DNA of 64,000 nt from Nemertoderma westbladi (taxonomy: Eukaryota > Xenacoelomorpha > Nemertodermatida > Nemertodermatidae): positions 62,001-126,000 of the forward strand of contig JAUCBJ010009163.1 in the NCBI GenBank assembly GCA_032718475.1, in the 5' to 3' direction. The notes below the pieces were generated by a model. The model searched no databases. It was not told the origin of the DNA and saw only the letters and a program-made list of their open reading frames with translations. Position numbers and translations under genes: made by a program. Below, piece by piece: positions 38,260 to 52,600 of this stretch. Positions within the stretch are counted from its first letter, which is position 1, and every line of letters begins with the position of its first letter.

Positions 38260-41200
38260 CCCCTATATGTAGCTGTCTGAGTGGAGAGATAAGTAGCCTA
38301 TCTCCCTGTTAATATTGTTGTGTTCTAGAATATTTATTATAGTTTCATCGTATTGCCAAAGTGACTAGAGCTGAAGTTGACTCATAATACAATAATTCAC
38401 CTCAAATATCTCAGCTATTTCATGAACATAATGAAGTATTAAATCCATGTCAAAATCCTTGGTATTTTTCTGCAATAATTTATCAAAATATCCTCTGATT
38501 TTTTTCAAAAACCATATCAATTTTCATATTTATAACTTCTATCCCACTCCACGAGATAGAGAATCTTAAATGAAGGTCAAAAGAACAGGTAACACTTACA
38601 TTTATAGCAGTAATCAGCTGTTATTTGCTACGTCTTTCCGCTGGAGATGGATGAATTTTGATTGCGTTGGAACACCCCCTATCTGTAGCTGTCTGAGTGG
38701 AGAGATAAGTAGCCTATCTCCCTGTTAATATTGTTATGTTCTAGAATATTTATTATAGTTTCATCGTATTGCCAAAGTGACTAGAGCTGAAGTTGACTCA
38801 TAATACAATAATTCACCTCAAATATCTCAGCTATTTCATGAACATAATGAAGTATTAAATCCATGTCAAAATCCTTGGTATTTTTCTGCAATAATTTATC
38901 AAAATATCCTCTGATTTTTTTCAAAAACCATATCAATTTTCATATTTATAACTTCTATCCCACTCCACGAGATAGAGAAACTTAAATGAACGTCAAAAGA
39001 ACAGGTAACACTTACATTTATAGAAGTAATCAGCTGTTATTTGCTACGTCTTTCCGCTGGAGATAGATGAATTTTGATTGCGTTGGAACACCCCCTATCT
39101 GTGGCTTTCTGAGTGGAGAGATAAGTATCCTATCTCCCTATTAATATTGTTGTGTTCTAGAATATTTATTATAGTTTTACCGTATTGCCAAAGTGACTAG
39201 AGCTGAAGTTGACTCATAATACAATAATTCACCTCAAATATCTCAGCTATTTCATGAACATAATGAAGTATTAAATCCATGTCAAATTCCTTGGTATTTT
39301 TCTGCAATAATTTATCAAAATATCCTCTGATTTTTTTCAAAAACCATATCAATTTTCATATTTATAACTTCTATCCCACTCAACGAGATAAAGTATCTTA
39401 AATGAAAGTCAAAAGAACAGGTAACACTTACATTTATAGAAGTAATCAGCTGTTATTTGCTACGTCTTTCCGCTGGAGATGGATGAATTTTGATTGCGTT
39501 GGAACACCCCCTATCTGTGGCTTTCTTAGTGGAGAGATAAGTATCCTATCTCCCTATTAATATTGTTGTGTTCTAGAATATTTTTTATAGTTTCATCGTA
39601 TTGCCAAAGTGACTAGAGCTGAAGTTGTCTCATAATACAATAATTCACCTCAAATATCTCAGCTATTTCATGAACATATTGAAGTATTAAATCCATGTCA
39701 AAATCCTTGGTATTTTTCTGCAATAATTTATCAAAATATCCTCTGATTTTTTTCAAAAACCATATCAATTTTCATATTTATAACTTCTATCCCACTCCAC
39801 GAGATAGAGAATCTTAAATGAACGTCAAAAGAACAGGTAACACTTACATTTATAGAAGTAATCAGCTGTTATTTGCTACGTCTTTCCGCTGGAGATGGAT
39901 GAATTTTGATTGCGTTGGAACACCCCCTATCTGTGGCTTTCTGAGTGGAGAGATAAGTATCCTATCTCCCTATTAATATTGTTGTGTTCTAGAATATTTT
40001 TTATAGTTTCATCGTATTGCCAAAGTGACTAGAGCTGAAGTTAGCCCATAATACAATAATTCACCTCAAATATCTCAGCTATTTCATGAACATAATGAAG
40101 TATTAAAGCCATGTCAAAATCATTGGTGTTTTTCTGCAATAATTTATCAAAATATCCTCTGATTTTTTTCAAAAACCACATCGATTTTTTTATTTATAAC
40201 TTCTATCCCACTCCACGAGATAGAGAATCTTAAATGAACGTCAAAAGAACAGGTAACACTTACATTTATAGCAGTAATCAGCTGTTATTTGCTACGTCTT
40301 TCCGCTGGAGATGGATGAATTTTGATTGCGTTGGAACACCCCCTAACTGTGGCTGTCTGAGTGGAGAGATAAGTAGCCTATCTCCCTGTTAATATTGTTG
40401 TGTTCTAGAATATTTATAATAGTTTCATCGTATTGCCAAAGTGACTAGAGCTGAAGTTGACTCATAATACAATAATTCACCTCAAATATCTCAGCTATTT
40501 CATGAACATAATGAAGTATTAAATCCATGTCAAATTCCTTGGTATTTTTCTGCAATAATTTATCAAAATATCCTCTGATTTTTTTCAAAAACCATATCAA
40601 TTTTCATATTTATAACTTCTATCCCACTCCACGAGATAGATAATCTTAAATGAACGTCAAAAGAACAGGTAACACTTACATTTATAGCAGTAATCAGCTG
40701 TTATTTGCTACATTTTTCCGCTGGAGATGGATGAATTTTGATTGCGTTGGAACACCCCCTATATGTAGCTGTCTGAGTGGAGAGATAAGTAGCCTATCTC
40801 CCTGTTAATATTGTTGTGTTCTAGAATATTTATTATAGTTTCATCGTATTGCCAAAGTGACTAGAGCTGAAGTTGACTCATAATACAATAATTCACCTCA
40901 AATATCTCAGCTATTTCATGAACATAATGAAGTATTAAATCCATGTCAAATTCCTTGGTATTTTTCTGCAATAATTTATCAAAATATCCTCTGATTTTTT
41001 TCAAAAACCATATCAATTTTCATATTTATAACTTCTATCCCACTCAACGAGATAAAGTATCTTAAATGAAAGTCAAAAGAACAGGTAACACTTACATTTA
41101 TAGAAGTAATCAGCTGTTATTTGCTACGTCTTTCCGCTGGAGATGGATGAATTTTGATTGCGTTGGAACACCCCCTATCTGTGGCTTTCTTAGTGGAGAG

Positions 41201-44200
41201 ATAAGTATCCTATCTCCCTATTAATATTGTTGTGTTCTAGAATATTTTTTATAGTTTCATCGTATTGCCAAAGTGACTAGAGCTGAAGTTGTCTCATAAT
41301 ACAATAATTCACCTCAAATATCTCAGCTATTTCATGAACATATTGAAGTATTAAATCCATGTCAAAATCCTTGGTATTTTTCTGCAATAATTTATCAAAA
41401 TATCCTCTGATTTTTTTCAAAAACCACATCGATTTTTTTATTTATAACTTCTATCCCACTCCACGAGATAGAGAATCTTAAATGAACGTCAAAAGAACAG
41501 GTAACACTTACATTTATAGCAGTAATCAGCTGTTATTTGCTACGTCTTTCCGCTGGAGATGGATGAATTTTGATTGCGTTGGAACACCCCCTAACTGTGG
41601 CTGTCTGAGTGGAGAGATAAGGAGCCTATCTCCCTGTTAATATTGTTGTGTTCTAGAATATTTATAATAGTTTCATCGTATTGCCAAAGTGACTAGAGCT
41701 GAAGTTGACTCATAATACAATAATTCACCTCAAATATCTCAGCTATTTCATGAACATAATGAAGTATTAAATCCATGTCAAATTCCTTGGTATTTTTCTG
41801 CAATAATTTATCAAAATATCCTCTGATTTTTTTCAAAAACCATATCAATTTTCATATTTATAACTTCTATCCCACTCCACGAGATAGATAATCTTAAATG
41901 AACGTCAAAAGAACAGGTAACACTTACATTTATAGCAGTAATCAGCTGTTATTTGCTACGTCTTTCCGCTGGAGATGGATGAATTTTGATTGCGTTGGAA
42001 CACCCCCTATATGTAGCTGTCTGAGTGGAGAGATAAGTAGCCTATCTCCCTGTTAATATTGTTGTGTTCTAGAATATTTATTATAGTTTCATCGTATTGC
42101 CAAAGTGACTAGAGCTGAAGTTGACTCATAATACAATAATTCACCTCAAATATCTCAGCTATTTCATGAACATAATGAAGTATTAAATCCATGTCAAATT
42201 CCTTGGTATTTTTCTGCAATAATTTATCAAAATATCCTCTGATTTTTTTCAAAAACCATATCAATTTTCATATTTATAACTTCTATCCCACTCAACGAGA
42301 TAAAGTATCTTAAATGAAAGTCAAAAGAACAGGTAACACTTACATTTATAGAAGTAATCAGCTGTTATTTGCTACGTCTTTCCGCTGGAGATGGATGAAT
42401 TTTGATTGCGTTGGAACACCCCCTATCTGTGGCTTTCTTAGTGGAGAGATAAGTATCCTATCTCCCTATTAATATTGTTGTGTTCTAGAATATTTTTTAT
42501 AGTTTCATCGTATTGCCAAAGTGACTAGAGCTGAAGTTGTCTCATAATACAATAATTCACCTCAAATATCTCAGCTATTTCATGAACATATTGAAGTATT
42601 AAATCCATGTCAAAATCCTTGGTATTTTTCTGCAATAATTTATCAAAATATCCTCTGATTTTTTTCAAAAACCATATCAATTTTCATATTTATAACTTCT
42701 ATCCCACTCCACGAGATAGAGAATCTTAAATGAACGTCAAAAGAACAGGTAACACTTACATTTATAGAAGTAATCAGCTGTTATTTGCTACGTCTTTCCG
42801 ACGGAGATGGATGAATTTTGATTGCGTTGGAACACCCCCTATCTGTGGCTTTCTGAGTGGAGAGATAAGTATCCTATCTCCCTATTAATATTGTTGTGTT
42901 CTAGAATATTTTTTATAGTTTCATCGTATTGCCAAAGTGACTAGAGCTGAAGTTAGCCCATAATACAATAATTCAACTCAAATATCTCAGCTATTTCATG
43001 AACATAATGAAGTATTAAAGCCATGTCAAAATCATTGGTGTTTTTCTGCAATAATTTATCAAAATATCCTCTGATTTTTTTCAAAAACCACATCGATTTT
43101 TTTATTTATAACTTCTATCCCACTCCACGAGATAGAGAATCTTAAATGAACGTCAAAAGAACAGGTAACACTTACATTTATAGCAGTAATCAGCTGTTAT
43201 TTGCTACGTCTTTCCGCTGGAGATGGATGAATTTTGATTGCGTTGGAACACCCCCTAACTGTGGCTGTCTGAGTGGAGAGATAAGTAGCCTATCTCCCTG
43301 TTAATATTGTTGTGTTCTAGAATATTTATAATAGTTTCATCGTATTGCCAAAGTGACTAGAGCTGAAGTTGACTCATAATACAATAATTCACCTCAAATA
43401 TCTCAGCTATTTCATGAACATAATGAAGTATTAAATCCATGTCAAATTCCTTGGTATTTTTCTGCAATAATTTATCAAAATATCCTCTGATTTTTTTCAA
43501 AAACCATATCAATTTTCATATTTATAACTTCTATCCCACTCCACGAGATAGATAATCTTAAATGAACGTCAAAAGAACAGGTAACACTTACATTTATAGC
43601 AGTAATCAGCTGTTATTTGCTACGTCTTTCCGCTGGAGATGGATGAATTTTGATTGCGTTGGAACACCCCCTATATGTAGCTGTCTGAGTGGAGAGATAA
43701 GTAGCCTATCTCCCTGTTAATATTGTTGTGTTCTAGAATATTTATTATAGTTTCATCGTATTGCCAAAGTGACTAGAGCTGAAGTTGACTCATAATACAA
43801 TAATTCACCTCAAATATCTCAGCTATTTCATGAACATAATGAAGTATTAAATCCATGTCAAAATCCTTGGTATTTTTCTGCAATAATTTATCAAAATATC
43901 CTCTGATTTTTTTCAAAAACCATATCAATTTTCATATTTATAACTTCTATCCCACTCCACGAGATAGAGAATCTTAAATGAAGGTCAAAAGAACAGGTAA
44001 CACTTACATTTATAGCAGTAATCAGCTGTTATTTGCTACGTCTTTCCGCTGGAGATGGATGAATTTTGATTGCGTTGGAACACCCCCTATCTGTAGCTGT
44101 CTGAGTGGAGAGATAAGTAGCCTATCTCCCTGTTAATATTGTTATGTTCTAGAATATTTATTATAGTTTCATCGTATTGCCAAAGTGACTAGAGCTGAAG

Positions 44201-44830
44201 TTGACTCATAATACAATAATTCACCTCAAATATCTCAGCTATTTCATGAACATAATGAAGTATTAAATCCATGTCAAAATCCTTGGTATTTTTCTGCAAT
44301 AATTTATCAAAATATCCTCTGATTTTTTTCAAAAACCATATCAATTTTCATATTTATAACTTCTATCCCACTCCACGAGATAGAGAAACTTAAATGAACG
44401 TCAAAAGAACAGGTAACACTTACATTTATAGAAGTAATCAGCTGTTATTTGCTACGTCTTTCCGCTGGAGATAGATGAATTTTGATTGCGTTGGAACACC
44501 CCCTATCTGTGGCTTTCTGAGTGGAGAGATAAGTATCCTATCTCCCTATTAATATTGTTGTGTTCTAGAATATTTATTATAGTTTTACCGTATTGCCAAA
44601 GTGACTAGAGCTGAAGTTGACTCATAATACAATAATTCACCTCAAATATCTCAGCTATTTCATGAACATAATGAAGTATTAAATCCATGTCAAATTCCTT
44701 GGTATTTTTCTGCAATAATTTATCAAAATATCCTCTGATTTTTTTCAAAAACCACATCGATTTTCTTATTTATAACTTCTATCCCACTCCACGAGATAGA
44801 GAATCTTAAATGAACGTCAAAAGAACAGGT
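38260..44830. repeat. Duplicated multi-monomer block with 5407-bp offset
   Basis: Variants AATGAAGGTCAAAAG (about 38569 and 43976), GAGAAACTTAAATG (38975 and 44382) and TTTTACCGTATTGCC (39175 and 44582) recur at an offset of about 5407 bp, or 13 monomers. A CCCCCTAACTGTGG variant recurs near 43258, 46168 and 49079 at about 2910 bp, again seven monomers. Confidence 0.7.
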
Positions 44831-47800
44831 AACACTTACATTTATAGCAGTAATAAGCTGTTATTTGCTACGTCTTTCCGCTGGAGATGGATGAATTTTG
44901 ATTGCGTTGGAACACCCCCTATCTGTGGCTGTCTGAGTGGAGAGATAAGTAGCCTATCTCCCTGTTAATATTGTTGTGTTCTAGAATATTTATTATAGTT
45001 TCATCGTATTGCCAAAGTGACTAGAGCTGAAGTTGACTCATAATACAATAATTCATCTCAAATATCTCAGCTATTTCATGAACATAATGAAGTATTAAAT
45101 CCATGTCAAATTCCTTGGTATTTTTCTGCAATAATTTATCAAAATATCCTCTGATTTTTTTCAAAAACCATATCAATTTTCATATTTATAACTTCTATCC
45201 CACTCAACGAGATAAAGTATCTTAAATGAAAGTCAAAAGAACAGGTAACACTTACATTTATAGAAGTAATCAGCTGTTATTTGCTACGTCTTTCCGCTGG
45301 AGATGGATGAATTTTGATTGCGTTGGAACACCCCCTATCTGTGGCTTTCTTAGTGGAGAGATAAGTATCCTATCTCCCTATTAATATTGTTGTGTTCTAG
45401 AATATTTTTTATAGTTTCATCGTATTGCCAAAGTGACTAGAGCTGAAGTTGTCTCATAATACAATAATTCACCTCAAATATCTCAGCTATTTCATGAACA
45501 TATTGAAGTATTAAATCCATGTCAAAATCCTTGGTATTTTTCTGCAATAATTTATCAAAATATCCTCTGATTTTTTTCAAAAACCATATCAATTTTCATA
45601 TTTATAACTTCTATCCCACTCCACGAGATAGAGAATCTTAAATGAACGTCAAAAGAACAGGTAACACTTACATTTATAGAAGTAATCAGCTGTTATTTGC
45701 TACGTCTTTCCGCTGGAGATGGATGAATTTTGATTGCGTTGGAACACCCCCTATCTGTGGCTTTCTGAGTGGAGAGATAAGTATCCTATCTCCCTATTAA
45801 TATTGTTGTGTTCTAGAATATTTTTTATAGTTTCATCGTATTGCCAAAGTGACTAGAGCTGAAGTTAGCCCATAATACAATAATTCACCTCAAATATCTC
45901 AGCTATTTCATGAACATAATGAAGTATTAAAGCCATGTCAAAATCATTGGTGTTTTTCTGCAATAATTTATCAAAATATCCTCTGATTTTTTTCAAAAAC
46001 CACATCGATTTTTTTATTTATAACTTCTATCCCACTCCACGAGATAGAGAATCTTAAATGAACGTCAAAAGAACAGGTAACACTTACATTTATAGCAGTA
46101 ATCAGCTGTTATTTGCTACGTCTTTCCGCTGGAGATGGATGAATTTTGATTGCGTTGGAACACCCCCTAACTGTGGCTGTCTGAGTGGAGAGATAAGTAG
46201 CCTATCTCCCTGTTAATATTGTTGTGTTCTAGAATATTTATAATAGTTTCATCGTATTGCCAAAGTGACTAGAGCTGAAGTTGACTCATAATACAATAAT
46301 TCACCTCAAATATCTCAGCTATTTCATGAACATAATGAAGTATTAAATCCATGTCAAATTCCTTGGTATTTTTCTGCAATAATTTATCAAAATATCCTCT
46401 GATTTTTTTCAAAAACCATATCAATTTTCATATTTATAACTTCTATCCCACTCCACGAGATAGATAATCTTAAATGAACGTCAAAAGAACAGGTAACACT
46501 TACATTTATAGCAGTAATCAGCTGTTATTTGCTACGTCTTTCCGCTGGAGATGGATGAATTTTGATTGCGTTGGAACACCCCCTATATGTAGCTGTCTGA
46601 GTGGAGAGATAAGTAGCCTATCTCCCTGTTAATATTGTTGTGTTCTAGAATATTTATTATAGTTTCATCGTATTGCCAAAGTGACTAGAGCTGAAGTTGA
46701 CTCATAATACAATAATTCACCTCAAATATCTCAGCTATTTCATGAACATAATGAAGTATTAAATCCATGTCAAAATCCTTGGTATTTTTCTGCAATAATT
46801 TATCAAAATATCCTCTGATTTTTTTCAAAAACCATATCAATTTTCATATTTATAACTTCTATCCCACTCCACGAGATAGAGAATCTTAAATGAACGTCAA
46901 AAGAACAGGTAACACTTACATTTATAGAAGTAATCAGCTGTTATTTGCTACGTCTTTCTGCTGGAGATAGATGAATTTTGATTGCGTTGGAACACCCCCT
47001 ATCTGTGGCTTTCTGAGTGGAGAGATAAGTATCCTATCTCCCTATTAATATTGTTGTGTTCTAGAATATTTTTTATAGTTTCATCGTATTGCCAAAGTGA
47101 CTAGAGCTGAAGTTAACTCATAATACAATAATTCACCTCAAATATCTCAGCTATTTCATGAACATAATGAAGTATTAAATCCATGTCAAAATCCTTGGTA
47201 TTTTTCTGCAATAATTTATCAAAATATCCTCTGATTTTTTTCAAAAACCATATCAATTTTCATATTTATAACTTCTATCCCACTCCACGAGATAGAGAAT
47301 CTTAAATGAACGTCAAAAGAACAGGTAACACTTACATTTATAGAAGTAATCAGCTGTTATTTGCTACGTCTTTCTGCTGGAGATAGATGAATTTTGATTG
47401 CGTTGGAACACCCCCTATCTGTGGCTTTCTGAGTGGAGAGATAAGTATCCTATCTCCCTATTAATATTGTTGTGTTCTAGAATATTTTTTATAGTTTCAT
47501 CGTATTGCCAAAGTGACTAGAGCTGAAGTTAACTCATAATACAATAATTCACCTCAAATATCTCAGCTATTTCATGAACATAATGAAGTATTAAAGCCAT
47601 GTCAAAATCATTGGTGTTTTTCTGCAATAATTTATCAAAATATCCTCTGATTTTTTTCAAAAACCACATCGATTTTCTTATTTATAACTTCTATCCCACT
47701 CCACGAGATAGAGAATCTTAAATGAACGTCAAAAGAACAGGTAACACTTACATTTATAGCAGTAATCAGCTGTTATTTGCTACGTCTTTCCGCTGGAGAT

Positions 47801-49517
47801 GGATGAATTTTGATTGCGTTGGAACACCCCCTATCTGTGGCTGTCTGAGTGGAGAGATAAGTAGCCTATCTCCCTATTAATATTGTTGTGTTCTAGAATA
47901 TTTATTATAGTTTCATCGTATTGCTAAAGTGGCTGGAGCTAAAGTTATTATGTAATGCAATAATTCACCTCAAATATCACAGCTATTTCATGAACATAAT
48001 GAAGTATTAAATCCATGTCAAAATCCTTGGTATTTTTCTGCAATAATTTATCAAAATATCCTCTGATTTTTTTCAAAAACCATATCAATTTTCATATTTA
48101 TAACTTCTATCCCACTCCACGAGATAGAGAATCTTAAATGAACGTCAAAAGAACAGGCAACACTTACATTTATAGCAGTAATCAGCTGTTATTTGCTACG
48201 TCTTTCCGCTGGAGATGGATGAATTTTGATTGCGTTGGAACACCCCCTATCTGTAGCTGTCTGAGTGGAGAGATAAGTAGCCTATCTCCCTGTTAATATT
48301 GTTGTGTTCTAGAATATTTATTATAGTTTTATCGTATTGCCAAAGTGACTAGAGCTGAAGTTGACTCATAATACAATAATTCACCTCAAATATCTCAGCT
48401 ATTTCATGAACATAATGAAGTATTAAATCCATGTCAAATTCCTTGGTATTTTTCTGCAATAATTTATCAAAATATCCTCTGATTTTTTTCAAAAACCATA
48501 TCAATTTTCATATTTATAACTTCTATCCCACTCCACGAGATAGATAATCTTAAATGAACGTCAAAAGAACAGGTAACACTTACATTTATAGCAGTAATCA
48601 GCTGTTATTTGCTACGTCTTTCCGCTGGAGATGGATGAATTTTGATTGCGTTGGAACACCCCCTATATGTAGCTGTCTGAGTGGAGAGATAAGTAGCCTA
48701 TCTCCCTGTTAATATTGTTGTGTTCTAGAATATTTATTATAGTTTCATCGTATTGCCAAAGTGACTAGAGCTGAAGTTGACTCATAATACAATAATTCAC
48801 CTCAAATATCTCAGCTATTTCATGAACATAATGAAGTATTAAATCCATGTCAAAATCCTTGGTATTTTTCTGCAATAATTTATCAAAATATCCTCTGATT
48901 TTTTTCAAAAACCATATCAATTTTCATATTTATAACTTCTATCCCACTCCACGAGATAGAGAATCTTAAATGAACGTCAAAAGAACAGGTAACACTTACA
49001 TTTATAGCAGTAATCAGCTGTTATTTGCTACGTCTTTCCGCTGGAGATGGATGAATTTTGATTGCGTTGGAACACCCCCTAACTGTGGCTGTCTGAGTGG
49101 AGAGATAAGTAGCCTATCTCCCTGTTAATATTGTTGTGTTCTAGAATATTTATAATAGTTTCATCGTATTGCCAAAGTGACTAGAGCTGAAGTTGACTCA
49201 TAATACAATAATTCACCTCAAATATCTCAGCTATTTCATGAACATAATGAAGTATTAAATCCATGTCAAATTCCTTGGTATTTTTCTGCAATAATTTATC
49301 AAAATATCCTCTGATTTTTTTCAAAAACCATATCAATTTTCATATTTATAACTTCTATCCCACTCCACGAGATAGATAATCTTAAATGAACGTCAAAAGA
49401 ACAAGTAACACTTACATTTATAGCAGTAATCAGCTGTTATTTGCTACGTCTTTCCGCTGGAGATGGATGAATTTTGATTGCGTTGGAACACCCCCTATAT
49501 GTAGCTGTCTGAGTGGA

Positions 49518-49617
49518 NNNNNNNNNNNNNNNNNNNNNNNNNNNNNNNNNNNNNNNNNNNNNNNNNNNNNNNNNNNNNNNNNNNNNNNNNNNNNNNNNNN
49601 NNNNNNNNNNNNNNNNN
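49518..49617. other. Assembly gap (100 N)
   Basis: Exactly 100 N, the usual placeholder for a gap of unknown size. The 188 bases before it (49330-49517) are identical to the 188 bases after it (49618-49805), including a private variant AACAAGTAAC. Confidence 0.98.
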
Positions 49618-52600
49618 ATATCAATTTTCATATTTATAACTTCTATCCCACTCCACGAGATAGATAATCTTAAATGAACGTCAAAAGAACAAGTAACACT
49701 TACATTTATAGCAGTAATCAGCTGTTATTTGCTACGTCTTTCCGCTGGAGATGGATGAATTTTGATTGCGTTGGAACACCCCCTATATGTAGCTGTCTGA
49801 GTGGAGAGATAAGTAGCCTATCTCCCTGTTAATATTGTTGTGTTCTAGAATATTTATTATAGTTTCATCGTATTGCCAAAGTGACTAGAGCTGAAGTTGA
49901 CTCATAATACAATAATTCACCTCAAATATCTCAGCTATTTCATGAACATAATGAAGTATTAAATCCATGTCAAAATCCTTGGTATTTTTCTGCAATAATT
50001 TATCAAAATATCCTCTGATTTTTTTCAAAAACCATATCAATTTTCATATTTATAACTTCTATCCCACTCCACGAGATAGAGAATCTTAAATGAACGTCAA
50101 AAGAACAGGTAACACTTACATTTATAGAAGTAATCAGCTGTTATTTGCTACGTCTTTCTGCTGGAGATAGATGAATTTTGATTGCGTTGGAACACCCCCT
50201 ATCTGTGGCTTTCTGAGTGGAGAGATAAGTATCCTATCTCCCTATTAATATTGTTGTGTTCTAGAATATTTTTTATAGTTTCATCGTATTGCCAAAGTGA
50301 CTAGAGCTGAAGTTAACTCATAATACAATAATTCACCTCAAATATCTCAGCTATTTCATGAACATAATGAAGTATTAAATCCATGTCAAAATCCTTGGTA
50401 TTTTTCTGCAATAATTTATCAAAATATCCTCTGATTTTTTTCAAAAACCATATCAATTTTCATATTTATAACTTCTATCCCACTCCACGAGATAGAGAAT
50501 CTTAAATGAACGTCAAAAGAACAGGTAACACTTACATTTATAGAAGTAATCAGCTGTTATTTGCTACGTCTTTCTGCTGGAGATAGATGAATTTTGATTG
50601 CGTTGGAACACCCCCTATCTGTGGCTTTCTGAGTGGACAGATAAGTATCCTATCTCCCTATTAATATTGTTGTGTTCTAGAATATTTTTTATAGTTTCAT
50701 CGTATTGCCAAAGTGACTAGAGCTGAAGTTAACTCATAATACAATAATTCACCTCAAATATCTCAGCTATTTCATGAACATAATGAAGTATTAAAGCCAT
50801 GTCAAAATCATTGGTGTTTTTCTGCAATAATTTATCAAAATATCCTCTGATTTTTTTCAAAAACCACATCGATTTTCTTATTTATAACTTCTATCCCACT
50901 CCACGAGATAGAGAATCTTAAATGAACGTCAAAAGAACAGGTAACACTTACATTTATAGCAGTAATCAGCTGTTATTTGCTACGTCTTTCCGCTGGAGAT
51001 GGATGAATTTTGATTGCGTTGGAACACCCCCTATCTGTAGCTGTCTGAGTGGAGAGATAAGTAGCCTATCTCCCTGTTAATATTGTTGTGTTCTAGAATA
51101 TTTATTATAGTTTTATCGTATTGCCAAAGTGACTAGAGCTGAAGTTGACTCATAATACAATAATTCACCTCAAATATCTCAGCTATTTCATGAACATAAT
51201 GAAGTATTAAATCCATGTCAAATTCCTTGTTATTTTTCTGCAATAATTTATCAAAATATCCTCTGATTTTTTTCAAAAACCATATCAATTTTCATATTTA
51301 TAACTTCTATCCCACTCCACGAGATAGAGAATCTTAAATGAACGTCAAAAGAACAGGTAACACTTACATTTATAGCAGTAATCAGCTGTTATTTGCTACG
51401 TCTTTCCGCTGGAGATGGATGAATTTTGATTGCGTTGGAACACCCCCTATCTGTAGCTGTCTGAGTGGAGAGATAAGTAGCCTATCTCCCTGTTAATATT
51501 GTTGTGTTCTAGAATATTTATTATAGTTTTATCGTATTGCCAAAGTGACTAGAGCTGAAGTTGACTCATAATACAATAATTCACCTCAAATATCTCAGCT
51601 ATTTCATGAACATAATGAAGTATTAAATCCATGTCAAATTCCTTGTTATTTTTCTGCAATAATTTATCAAAATATCCTCTGATTTTTTTCAAAAACCACA
51701 TCGATTTTCTTATTTATAACTTCTATCCCACTCCACGAGATAGAGAATCTTAAATGAACGTCAAAAGAACAGGTAACACTTACATTTATAGCAGTAATCA
51801 GCTGTTATTTGCTACGTCTTTCCGCTGGAGATGGATGAATTTTGATTGCGTTGGAACACCCCCTATCTGTGGCTGTCTGAGTGGAGAGATAAGTAGCCTA
51901 TCTCCCTATTAATATTGTTGTGTTCTAGAATATTTATTATAGTTTCATCGTATTGCTAAAGTGGCTGGAGCTAAAGTTATTATGTAATGCAATAATTCAC
52001 CTCAAATATCACAGCTATTTCATGAACATAATGAAGTATTAAATCCATGTCAAAATCCTTGGTATTTTTCTGCAATAATTTATCAAAATATCCTCTGATT
52101 TTTTTCAAAAACCATATCAATTTTCATATTTATAACTTCTATCCCACTCCACGAGATAGAGAATCTTAAATGAACGTCAAAATAACAGGTAACACTTACA
52201 TTTATAGCAGTAATCAGCTGTTATTTGCTACGTCTTTCCGCTGGAGATGGATGAATTTTGATTGCGTTGGAACACCCCCTATCTGTAGCTGTCTGAGTGG
52301 AGAGATAAGTAGCCTATCTCCCTGTTAATATTGTTGTGTTCTAGAATATTTATTATAGTTTCATCATATTGCCAAAGTGACTAGAGCTGAAGTTGACTCA
52401 TAATACAATAATTCACCTCAAATATCTCAGCTATTTCATGAACATATTGAAGTATTAAATCCATGTCAAAATCCTTGGTATTTTTCGGCAATAATTTATC
52501 AAAATATCCTCTGATTTTTTTCAAAAACCATATCAATTTTCATATTTATAACTTCTATCCCACTCCACGAGATAGAGAATCTTAAATGAACGTCAAAAGA

